Notes under the pieces: generated by a model
Database searches by the model: none
What the model was told of the DNA's origin: nothing
The model's input: the letters and a program-made list of their open reading frames with translations, nothing else
Made by a program: the position numbers and the translations under genes
Origin: Pseudomonadota bacterium
GTDB lineage: Bacteria > Pseudomonadota > Gammaproteobacteria > Burkholderiales > Burkholderiaceae_C
NCBI GenBank assembly: GCA_023396625.1
Contig: JAEWVY010000134.1
Span: 1-13,464, forward strand
Reading direction: 5' to 3'
DNA: 13,464 nucleotides
Part shown: piece after piece, positions 5,063 through 11,150 of the stretch
How the letters are laid out: every line of letters starts with the position of its first letter
Position numbering within the stretch: position 1 is the stretch's first letter

Positions 5063-7893
5063 CAGGCGACCTTCCGGTCTTCGCCGGTACCGTACAGGTT
5101 GCTGGTGCAGCGGCCGCACAGCGTGGGGTGCTGCGTGTCGTGGCCCACGTCGTCGCGGTAGTGCCAGCAGCGCTCGCATTTTGGATCTGAACTGGCTGTG
5201 ACGCTGATATGCATTGCGCTACCAGCGATCAATTTGATGGTGGATGTGATGAACACGAACTTCAGGTCGTCACCCAGGCTGGCGAGCAGCGCATGGTCTT
5301 CGGGCGGGGCGGTCAGCTCCACGCAGGCCTGCAGCGATGCGCCCACCTGGCCAGCGGTGCGCACGCCTTCGATTTCCTTGTTCACCAGATCGCGGATGGC
5401 ACGCAGGCGCTCCCACTTGGCGGCCAGGCCTTCGTCGCCCGAGGGCAGGGTCTGGTAGGTCTCGAGGAAGATGGACTCGGAGCCGCCGAACACCTTCCAG
5501 GCCTCCTCGGCTGTGAACGAGAGGAAGGGCGCCATCCAGCGCAGCATGGCGTGTGTGATCTGGTGCAGCGCCGTCTGTGCGCTGCGGCGCGCCAGGCTCT
5601 TGGGGGCCGTGGTGTAGAGGCGGTCCTTGAGCACATCGAGGTAGAAGCCGCCCAGATCTTCCGAGCAGTAGAGCTGCAGCTTGGCCACCACGGGGTGGAA
5701 TTCATACACCTTGTAGTGCGCCAGCACTTCCTGCTGGAACTGCGCCGCGCGCGTGAGCGCGTAGCGGTCGATCTCCAGCATCTGGTCGAAGGGCACGGCG
5801 TCCTGGGCCGGGTCGAAGTCGCTCACGTTGGCCAGCAGGAAACGCAGCGTGTTGCGGATGCGGCGGTAGGCGTCCACCACGCGCGCGAGGATCTTGTCGT
5901 CGATCGCCAGGTCGCCCGAGTAGTCGGTGGCGGCGCACCACAGGCGGATGATCTCGGCGCCGAGCTTGCCGCTCACCTCCTGCGGCGAGACGGTGTTGCC
6001 CAGCGACTTGCTCATCTTCTTGCCCTGGCCGTCCACCGTGAAGCCGTGCGTGAGCAGGCCGCGGTAGGGCGCGCGGCCGAAGATGGCGCTGGCCAGCAGC
6101 AGCGAGCTGTGGAACCAGCCGCGGTGCTGGTCGTGGCCTTCGAGGTAGAGGTCGGCCTCGGGGCCGCTGTCGTGGTGCATGCCGGCGTGCGTGCCGCGCA
6201 TCACGTGCCAGAAGGTGGAGCCGGAGTCGAACCACACCTCCAGGATGTCGGTGCTCTTGGTGTAGTGCGGCGCATCGTCGGCGCCCAGGATTTCCTCGGG
6301 TGTCACGCGGCTCCAGGCCTCGATGCCACCCTGCTCGACGATGGCTGCCGCCTGGTCGATGATTTCCATGGTGCGCGGGTGCAGCTCGCCCGAATCCTTG
6401 TGCAGGAAGAAGGGCAGAGGCACGCCCCAGCTGCGCTGGCGCGAGATGCACCAGTCGGGTCGCCCAGCGATCATGTCGCGCAAGCGGGCCTTGCCGTTCT
6501 CGGGGAAGAAGCTCGTCTGCTCGATGGCGGCCAGGGCCGTCTGGCGCAGCGTGCCAGGGGCCTTGTCCTGGGTGAACACGCCTTCGCCTTCGTCCATGCG
6601 CACGAACCATTGGGCGGCGGCGCGGTAGATCACGGGCGTCTTGTGGCGCCAGCAGTGGGGGTAGCTGTGCGTGATGGTGGTGGTGCCCATCAGGCGGCCG
6701 GCGGACTGCAGCGCCTCGATGATGACGGGGCAGGCCTTCCAGATGTTCATGCCGCCGAACAGGGCCAGCGATTCGTCGTAGCGGCCGTTGCCCAGCACGG
6801 GGTTGAGGATGTCGTTGTACGCCATGCCGTGCGCCACGCACGAGTTGAAGTCGTCCACGCCGTAGGCGGGCGAGGAGTGCACGATGCCCGTGCCATCGGT
6901 GGCCGTGGCGTAGTCGGCCAGGTACACGGGCGAGAGGCGCCGGTAGCCCTCGTGCACATCGTGCAGCGGGTGTTCGAACTCGATGCCCGCGAGCTTCTCG
7001 CCCTGGGCCACGGCCAGCACCTGGCCTCGCAGGCCCCAGCGCGCCATGCAGTCATCGACCAGCGTGGCGGCTAGGACGAACAGGCCGCGCTCGGTGTCCA
7101 CCAGCGCGTAGGGCAGCTCGGGGTTGAGGTTGAGCGCCTGGTTGGCGGGGATGGTCCAGGCGGTGGTGGTCCAGATGACGGCGAAGGCGTCCTTCTCCAG
7201 CCGCGCTAGGCCGAAGGCGGCCGCCAGCTGGGCCGGGTTGTGCGCTTTGAAGGCCACGTCCAGCGTCTGGCTTTTCTTGTCCTGGTATTCGATCTCGAAC
7301 TCGGCCAGCGAAGAGCCGCAGTCAAAGCACCAGTACACGGGCTTGAGGCCGCGGTACACGTAGCCGCGCTCCATCACGCGCTTCAAGGCGCGCAACTCGC
7401 CCGCCTCGCTGGCGTAGTTCATGGTCTTGTAGGGGTTGTCCCACTCGCCGAGCACGCCCAGGCGCTTGAAATCTTCCATCTGCTGCGCGATTTGCTCAGT
7501 GGCGAAGGCGCGGCCCTTGGCCTGCATTTCGTCACGCGGCAGGTTGCGACCATGGAGCTTTTCGATGGCGTTCTCGATCGGCAGGCCGTGGCAGTCCCAG
7601 CCGGGCACGTAGAGCGCGTCGAAGCCTTCGAGCTGGCGTGCCTTGGTGACCATGTCCTTCAGGATCTTGTTCACCGCGTGGCCGATGTGGATCTGGCCGT
7701 TGGCGTAGGGCGGGCCGTCGTGCAGGATGAACTTGGGCGCACCGCAGCGGGCGTCGCGCAGCTTCTTGTAGATGCCTTTTTCGTCCCATTCCTTGACCCA
7801 GCCCGGCTCCCGTTTGGGCAGGTCGCCGCGCATGGGAAAGGGGGTGTCGGGCAGGTTCAGGGTCGCGCGGTAGTCAACTTTGTCGGTGCTCAT
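5062..7893 (-). CDS. ileS: Isoleucyl-tRNA synthetase
   Basis: 943 residues, the full bacterial type with a C-terminal zinc finger. It attaches Ile to tRNA-Ile in the cytoplasm and edits mischarged Val. The class I signature is HIGH at 69-72 (PPYANGQIHIGHAVNKIL context) and KMSKS at 626-630. The CP1 editing domain is marked by TTTAWTIPANQALNLNP and by GIVHSSPAYGVDDF with Asp347/Asp348. The anticodon-binding helical part follows KMSKS, and the end carries four zinc ligands, Cys906, Cys909, Cys926 and Cys929 (CERC...CGRC). The ATG at 7893 gives the usual N-terminus (DYRATLNLPDTPFPMRGDLPKREP); only a weak ribosome binding site precedes it. Residues 885-897 (TIKLIAGSAMHIS) are encoded by an AT-richer stretch resembling a dispersed repeat (see 5201-5239). 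It follows ribF after 104 bp and overlaps lspA by one base. Confidence 0.98.
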   Translation of the reverse strand: MSTDKVDYRATLNLPDTPFPMRGDLPKREPGWVKEWDEKGIYKKLRDARCGAPKFILHDGPPYANGQIHIGHAVNKILKDMVTKARQLEGFDALYVPGWDCHGLPIENAIEKLHGRNLPRDEMQAKGRAFATEQIAQQMEDFKRLGVLGEWDNPYKTMNYASEAGELRALKRVMERGYVYRGLKPVYWCFDCGSSLAEFEIEYQDKKSQTLDVAFKAHNPAQLAAAFGLARLEKDAFAVIWTTTAWTIPANQALNLNPELPYALVDTERGLFVLAATLVDDCMARWGLRGQVLAVAQGEKLAGIEFEHPLHDVHEGYRRLSPVYLADYATATDGTGIVHSSPAYGVDDFNSCVAHGMAYNDILNPVLGNGRYDESLALFGGMNIWKACPVIIEALQSAGRLMGTTTITHSYPHCWRHKTPVIYRAAAQWFVRMDEGEGVFTQDKAPGTLRQTALAAIEQTSFFPENGKARLRDMIAGRPDWCISRQRSWGVPLPFFLHKDSGELHPRTMEIIDQAAAIVEQGGIEAWSRVTPEEILGADDAPHYTKSTDILEVWFDSGSTFWHVMRGTHAGMHHDSGPEADLYLEGHDQHRGWFHSSLLLASAIFGRAPYRGLLTHGFTVDGQGKKMSKSLGNTVSPQEVSGKLGAEIIRLWCAATDYSGDLAIDDKILARVVDAYRRIRNTLRFLLANVSDFDPAQDAVPFDQMLEIDRYALTRAAQFQQEVLAHYKVYEFHPVVAKLQLYCSEDLGGFYLDVLKDRLYTTAPKSLARRSAQTALHQITHAMLRWMAPFLSFTAEEAWKVFGGSESIFLETYQTLPSGDEGLAAKWERLRAIRDLVNKEIEGVRTAGQVGASLQACVELTAPPEDHALLASLGDDLKFVFITSTIKLIAGSAMHISVTASSDPKCERCWHYRDDVGHDTQHPTLCGRCTSNLYGTGEDRKVA
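5201..5239 (-). repeat. Possible decayed copy of a Comamonadaceae short interspersed repeat inside ileS
   Basis: On the ileS coding strand the stretch begins ATCAAATTGATCGCTGGTAG, followed by CGCAATGCATATCAGCG. It resembles the repeat I recall from Comamonadaceae genomes, with an AT-rich head (GCTATYAAAWWTATAGCTG) followed by CTAGCGCTTRATAT. It is AT-rich within GC-rich sequence and encodes IKLIAGSAMHIS between the last helical domain and the zinc finger. The match is from memory and imperfect; it could be ordinary coding sequence. Confidence 0.3.
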
Positions 7894-7925
7894 GGGCGGG
7901 CTTCAGGCAAGTTCTGGACGGGGGT

Positions 7926-7990
7926 GGCCCGCGCTCGTGGCGGGCCTATGGAAAACGGGGGTGGGGCGTCGCGCGGGTGGGGCCACCCGC
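7926..7990 (-). other. Two hairpins in the ribF-ileS spacer
   Basis: GGCCCGC (7926-7932) pairs with GCGGGCC (7940-7946) around 7 bases, and GCGGGTG (7973-7979) pairs with CACCCGC (7984-7990) around a 4-base loop. The second lies 7 bases after the ribF stop. Neither has a U-run in the direction of transcription. They may give partial termination or protect the ends of processed mRNA while ileS is still read from the ribF promoter. No separate ileS promoter was recognised in this 104-bp spacer. Confidence 0.35.
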
Positions 7991-7997
7991 GGCCCCT

Positions 7998-8993
7998 TCA
8001 AATTCGCGCCGCGAACCAGGCGCGCGCGTCGTCGCAGTCTTTCGCGATGCCCTGGGTCAGGGCGTGCAGACCGTCGTACTTCAGCTCGTCGTGCAGTTTG
8101 TGCAGCAGTTCCACGCGGATGATTTTACCGTACGCCCCTTCCGGGCCCAGATGCGCGGGCCAGCGCAGGCAATGGGTTTCCAGCAGCACGCGCCCGCCGT
8201 TGACGTCGCTCGGGTCCAGCGAAGGTCGCACCCCCAGATTGGCGACTCCCGGCAGGGGCGCCGCGTCCAGCCCGTGCACATGGACCGCGAAAATGCCGCT
8301 GGCGGCCGGTTTCCAGTGCGAGAAGCGCAGGTTCAGCGTCCGAAAGCCCTGGCCATCGCCGGCATCGCCGAGCGTGCGTCCCAGCTTGCGGCCATGGACC
8401 ACGTGGCCGCTGATGCTGTAGGGACGGCCCAGCAGGCGGGCCACGTCGGTCATGCGGCCCTCTCCCAGGGCGGCGCGCACCGCCGAGCTGGACACGCGCA
8501 GCCCGTGCACCTCGTAACTCATCATGCGGGCGACGTCGAAGCCCGCGCGCGGACCGGCGGCGTCGAGCATGGCGTAGTCACCCGCGCGGCGGGCGCCGAA
8601 GCGGAAATCGTCCCCGACGAGCACGTAGCGGGCGCCCAGTCCGCGGACCAGGACCTCGTCGATGAAGGTCTCGGCAGGCATGGCGGCCAGCCGGGCGTCG
8701 AAGGGCAGGATCACCGTCTGCCGCACGCCGCAGCGCTGCAATTCGGTGAGCTTGTCGCGCAGCGTGGCGATGCGCGCGGGCGCGATCTCGGGCTTGGCCG
8801 TGGCGGCGGCGAAGTAGTCCCGTGGGTGGGGCTCGAAGCTCAGCACGGCGCTGGGAATGCCGCGGTGGGCGGCCTCGTTGTTGAGCAGCGCCAGCATGGC
8901 CTGGTGGCCACGGTGCACGCCATCGAAGTTGCCGATGGTCAGCGCGCATTCCGCCGCAATGCCCCGATGGTGAAAGCCTCGGAAGATTTTCAT
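7998..8993 (-). CDS. ribF: Bifunctional riboflavin kinase / FAD synthetase
   Basis: 331 residues, slightly longer than the usual 305-315. It phosphorylates riboflavin to FMN and adenylates FMN to FAD in the cytoplasm. The N-terminal adenylyltransferase half has TIGNFDGVHRGHQ (19-31, HxGH-like), FEPHPRDYF (53-61), GDDFRFGARRAGD (127-139) and RVSSSAVRAAL (166-176). The C-terminal kinase half has YSISGHVVHGRKLGRTLG (192-209), a modified PTxN-type motif GFRTLNL (216-222), ANLGVRPS (251-258), LETH (271-274, with the expected Glu272) and YGKIIRVELLHKLHDE (288-303). Residues 210-216 (DAGDGQG) look like an extra loop directly before the PTxN-type motif. The ATG at 8993 is the family start; a ribosome binding site is not obvious because an AT-rich repeat occupies 8998-9020. 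First gene of ribF-ileS-lspA. Confidence 0.96.
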   Translation of the reverse strand: MKIFRGFHHRGIAAECALTIGNFDGVHRGHQAMLALLNNEAAHRGIPSAVLSFEPHPRDYFAAATAKPEIAPARIATLRDKLTELQRCGVRQTVILPFDARLAAMPAETFIDEVLVRGLGARYVLVGDDFRFGARRAGDYAMLDAAGPRAGFDVARMMSYEVHGLRVSSSAVRAALGEGRMTDVARLLGRPYSISGHVVHGRKLGRTLGDAGDGQGFRTLNLRFSHWKPAASGIFAVHVHGLDAAPLPGVANLGVRPSLDPSDVNGGRVLLETHCLRWPAHLGPEGAYGKIIRVELLHKLHDELKYDGLHALTQGIAKDCDDARAWFAARI

Positions 8994-8997
8994 TGTG

Positions 8998-9020
8998 TCA
9001 AATATTTTTTTGATAGCAAC
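8998..9020 (-). repeat. AT-rich short interspersed repeat immediately upstream of ribF
   Basis: The ribF-sense strand reads GTTGCTATCAAAAAAATATT then TGA, ending 4 bases before the ATG. It shares the core TGCTATYAAAAA with the copy inside the acyl-CoA dehydrogenase at 10591-10612 and is on the same strand. It takes the place where the ribF ribosome binding site should be. The resemblance to a dispersed Comamonadaceae element is from memory. The rest of the 8994-9217 divergent region holds the HNH ribosome binding site and a TATATT at 9071-9076 without a good -35. Confidence 0.5.
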
Positions 9021-9205
9021 AACGCACCAGATGACGCTGGAAATTCAATGAAAATGTCATGAAAAGAGCGTATATTGTGACTGAGCGAGCCTGCCGGGCC
9101 ACCGTGCGGGCAGACAGCCCAGGACAGCCGCGTCGCCGGGTCAGGGGCCGAGAGGGTATGGGGCAGGGCCGAATTCCTTCGGCCGTCCAGTGGTTGACTG
9201 CTGTG

Positions 9206-9212
9206 AAGGAGG
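9206..9212 (+). promoter_or_regulatory. Strong ribosome binding site that sets the HNH gene start
   Basis: AAGGAGG, a near-complete complement of the 16S rRNA tail, lies 5 bases before the GTG at 9218. The upstream ATG at 9059 in the same frame has no such site, and the 53 residues it would add are Arg/Gly-rich and low in complexity. Confidence 0.85.
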
Positions 9213-9217
9213 CGTTC

Positions 9218-9775
9218 GTGAAGGTCTTGAAGCTGTCGGCGCAGGGATTGCCGCAATCATGGATCACGCTGGAGCAGGCGGTGATCCACTATGCCGCGGG
9301 CGAGGTGCGCTGGGAAATGGGGCGGGAGATCGCTGTGTTCCACGGCGGCCACAACGCGCGCACGGGTCGCCAGTCGATCATTGCGGTCAACAGCATCATC
9401 GGCACGCGCGGCGTCCCCAACATCAACCCCTTCGACCTGCGCCCCGGTCTGACCAACAGCAAGCTGTTCGCGCGGGATCGCAATCTCTGCGCCTACTGTG
9501 GCGACACGTTTGCCGAGAGCGAACTCACGCGCGAACACATCACCCCCTTTGCCCAGAACGGCAGGGACCACTGGATGAACGTGGTTACGGCCTGTCGGGC
9601 CTGCAACCACCGCAAGAGTCACCGCACGCCCGAGCAGGCGGGCATGCCGCTGCTCTACACACCCTACGTGCCCAGCCTGTGGGAGGACTTCATCCTGCGC
9701 AACCGCCGCATCCTGGCGGACCAGATGGAGTTCCTGATGGCGCACGTGCCGAAGTCCTCGCGCCTGCTCTCCTGA
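9218..9775 (+). CDS. HNH endonuclease-fold protein (conserved, chromosomal)
   Basis: 185 residues from a GTG start. An N-terminal part (VLKLSAQGLPQSWITLEQAV, then AAGEVRWEMGRE and a NSIIGTRGVP segment) precedes a McrA/COG1403-type HNH zinc domain: CAYC (Cys91, Cys94), TREHITPFAQNG with His107, WMNVVTACRACNHRKS with Asn121, Cys126, Cys129 and Asn130. The C-terminus has PLLYTPYVPSLWEDFILRNRRILADQMEFLM. The protein matches, from memory, a single-copy family widespread in beta- and gammaproteobacteria that is not tied to restriction systems or phages; its biological role is unknown to me. All residues needed for a beta-beta-alpha metal nuclease site appear present. It is divergent from ribF and convergent with the acyl-CoA dehydrogenase genes, with no co-directional neighbour. 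Confidence 0.9.
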   Translation: MKVLKLSAQGLPQSWITLEQAVIHYAAGEVRWEMGREIAVFHGGHNARTGRQSIIAVNSIIGTRGVPNINPFDLRPGLTNSKLFARDRNLCAYCGDTFAESELTREHITPFAQNGRDHWMNVVTACRACNHRKSHRTPEQAGMPLLYTPYVPSLWEDFILRNRRILADQMEFLMAHVPKSSRLLS

Positions 9776-9830
9776 GCCGCGAGCCGGTGGCGCTGTCTTT
9801 TCCGAACACTGCACGCGTGCCATGGCCTGA

Positions 9831-9930
9831 CCACCGTGGGGCACCGCGGAACCGGCTTGGCCGGGTCGCTGGTGTCGCCCCCGGCAAGGGGGGAGGAGGC
9901 GCAGCGACACGCAGTGCGCGCGCCTGGGGG
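9831..9930. repeat. Composite palindromic intergenic repeat between convergent genes
   Basis: Nested inverted repeats fill this spacer: CCGGC-TTG-GCCGG (9852-9864, skipping G9859), CCCCC-GGCAA-GGGGG (9878-9892), GTGTCG (9872-9877) with CGACAC (9905-9910), and AGGCGC (9897-9902) with GCGCCT (9920-9925). The text (GGCACCGCGGAACCGGCTT, then GGTGTCGCCCCCGGCAAGGG, then GCAGCGACACGCAGTGCGC) is a sequence type I recall many times between genes of Comamonadaceae. It lies between the HNH stop (9775) and the acyl-CoA dehydrogenase stop (9941) and may act as a bidirectional terminator. Confidence 0.6.
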
Positions 9931-9940
9931 TGAGCCACAT

Positions 9941-11056
9941 TCACGCAAACACGCCGGCCGTGTCCTGCATGCGTGCCGACACCTCGCCGAGATGGTGCAG
10001 GCTGTCGCCGAAACTCATCTCCAGTTGGGTCAGCTTCCTGAAATAGTGGCTCACGATGTATTCATCGGTGACGCCGATGCCGCCGTGCAGCTGAACCGCC
10101 TGCTGGCCGACGAAGCGCATCGACTGGCCGATCTGCACCTTGGCGCGCGAGATCGCGCGGCGACGCTCTGCGGCCGGCGCCTGGAGTTTGAGGCTGGCGT
10201 AGTAGCTCATCGAGCGCGCCAGTTCCACCTGCATCTTCATGTCGGCGGCGCGGTGGCGCAGCGCCTGGAAGCTGGCGATCGGCACGCCGAACTGCTTGCG
10301 GGTGTTGAGATATTCGGCGGTCACCGCCAGGGTCTTGTCCATGACGCCGACCGCCTCGGCGCACACCGCCGCGATGCCGATGTCCACGGCCAGCTCCAGC
10401 GCGGCCAGCCCGTCGCGGGTCACCAAGGTGGCCGGCACATTGTCGAGCACGAGGTCGGCGGCGCGGCCGCCGTCCTGCGTGCCGTGGCCGCGCGTGCGCG
10501 TGCCCGGCGCGTCACGTTTGACCAGGAACAGCGCCAGGTGTCCGTCCGCCAGCGCCGGCACGAGAAAGGCGTCGGCGAGGTCTCCTGCGGGAACTATATT
10601 TTTAATAGCAGACAATGACCATCCGACGCTGTAAAGAGTCGCTTTTGCCTCGCAAATATCGAGGCGGTAGCGCGCCTGGCGCTCCTGGTGGGCCAGCACG
10701 ACCAGCGCCTGGCCGGATGCGATTTCCGGCAGCCACGCGGCCTTGAGCGCGGCGTCCGCATGCGCCGACAACACGCTGCCGGCGATCAAGGCCTGGGCCA
10801 GCGGTTCCAGCACGATGCCTCGGCCGAGCTCTTCCATGGCCAGCATGCCTTCGACCGGCCCCATGCCGAGGCCACCGTCGTCCTCGGCGATGTACAGCCC
10901 GGTCAGGCCCAGCGCCGCGAGCTCGCTCCAGGCTGCCCGGTCGAAGCCGCCTGCGGCCACGATGCGGCGCCGGCGCTCGAAGTCGTAGCCCTTGTCCACC
11001 CAGCGCCGGACGGCGTCGCGCAGTTGTTCCTGGTCATCGGTGAAATCAAAATCCAT
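9941..11056 (-). CDS. Acyl-CoA dehydrogenase, small subunit (PimD-like)
   Basis: 371 residues; a FAD-dependent acyl-CoA dehydrogenase with the helical N-domain (MDFDFTDDQEQLRDAVRRWV), the text GLTGLYIAEDDGGLGMGPVE (50-69), a middle beta domain with weak motifs, and a C-domain with TAEYLNTRKQFGVPIASFQALRH (246-268) and VQLHGGIGVTDEYIVSHYFRKL (321-342). It resembles PimD, the small subunit of pimeloyl-CoA dehydrogenase, and the paired subunits of other two-gene dehydrogenases. There is no Glu in the usual YEG position of medium-chain enzymes, so the catalytic base may be elsewhere or in the partner. The ATG at 11056 has GGAG about 8 bases upstream; the longer frame upstream is not coding. It follows the PimC-like gene by 94 bp. 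Residues 149-155 (SAIKNIV) come from an AT-rich repeat (10591-10612). Substrate unknown. Confidence 0.88.
   Translation of the reverse strand: MDFDFTDDQEQLRDAVRRWVDKGYDFERRRRIVAAGGFDRAAWSELAALGLTGLYIAEDDGGLGMGPVEGMLAMEELGRGIVLEPLAQALIAGSVLSAHADAALKAAWLPEIASGQALVVLAHQERQARYRLDICEAKATLYSVGWSLSAIKNIVPAGDLADAFLVPALADGHLALFLVKRDAPGTRTRGHGTQDGGRAADLVLDNVPATLVTRDGLAALELAVDIGIAAVCAEAVGVMDKTLAVTAEYLNTRKQFGVPIASFQALRHRAADMKMQVELARSMSYYASLKLQAPAAERRRAISRAKVQIGQSMRFVGQQAVQLHGGIGVTDEYIVSHYFRKLTQLEMSFGDSLHHLGEVSARMQDTAGVFA
10591..10612 (-). repeat. AT-rich short interspersed repeat in frame inside the PimD-like gene
   Basis: The coding strand reads TCTGCTATTAAAAATATAGT then TC, encoding SAIKNIV (149-155) in a GC-rich gene; the flanking 10613-10660 is also AT-richer than the surroundings. 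It shares TGCTATYAAAAA with the copy upstream of ribF. Where relatives of this family typically read like GxKxxVPxGD, the reading frame is kept, so the product is probably functional. Confidence 0.55.
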
Positions 11057-11074
11057 GTGTGCACTCCAGCTGTT

Positions 11075-11101
11075 CCGTTCGCTCTGAGCTTGTCGAAGGG
11101 C
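11075..11101. repeat. Dispersed repeat of the CTGAGCTTGTCGAAGG type in the dehydrogenase spacer
   Basis: The plus strand has CCGTTCGCTCTGAGCTTGTC followed by GAAGGGC. I recognise this as the widespread proteobacterial intergenic repeat whose chance translations give FDKLRANG and FALSLSKG peptides; both appear here in spurious frames. It lies 18 bases before the PimD-like ATG, just upstream of its ribosome binding site, within the 94-bp spacer after the PimC-like gene. Confidence 0.75.
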
Positions 11102-11150
11102 AAGGGGTGAATTCGCGTCAGGGCCGAGACGGACTTCACCCGAACGGCCT

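Noticed and set aside
5209..7074. 621-codon open frame on the plus strand
   Set aside because: It is entirely antisense to ileS, whose motifs are unambiguous. The translation is low-complexity (His, Ala, Val, Gly, Gln-rich) as expected from the complement of GC-rich codons.
7240..8421. 393-codon open frame on the plus strand crossing ileS and ribF
   Set aside because: Antisense to two clear housekeeping genes and crosses their spacer; no family motif.
9044..9076. Possible plus-strand promoter (TTCAAT with TATATT at 9071-9076) for the HNH gene
   Set aside because: The spacing is 21 bases and the -35 is poor; too weak to annotate as a promoter.
10062..10364. Minus-strand Arg/Gly/His-rich frame inside the PimD-like gene
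   Set aside because: Out-of-frame shadow of the dehydrogenase; no independent start signal.
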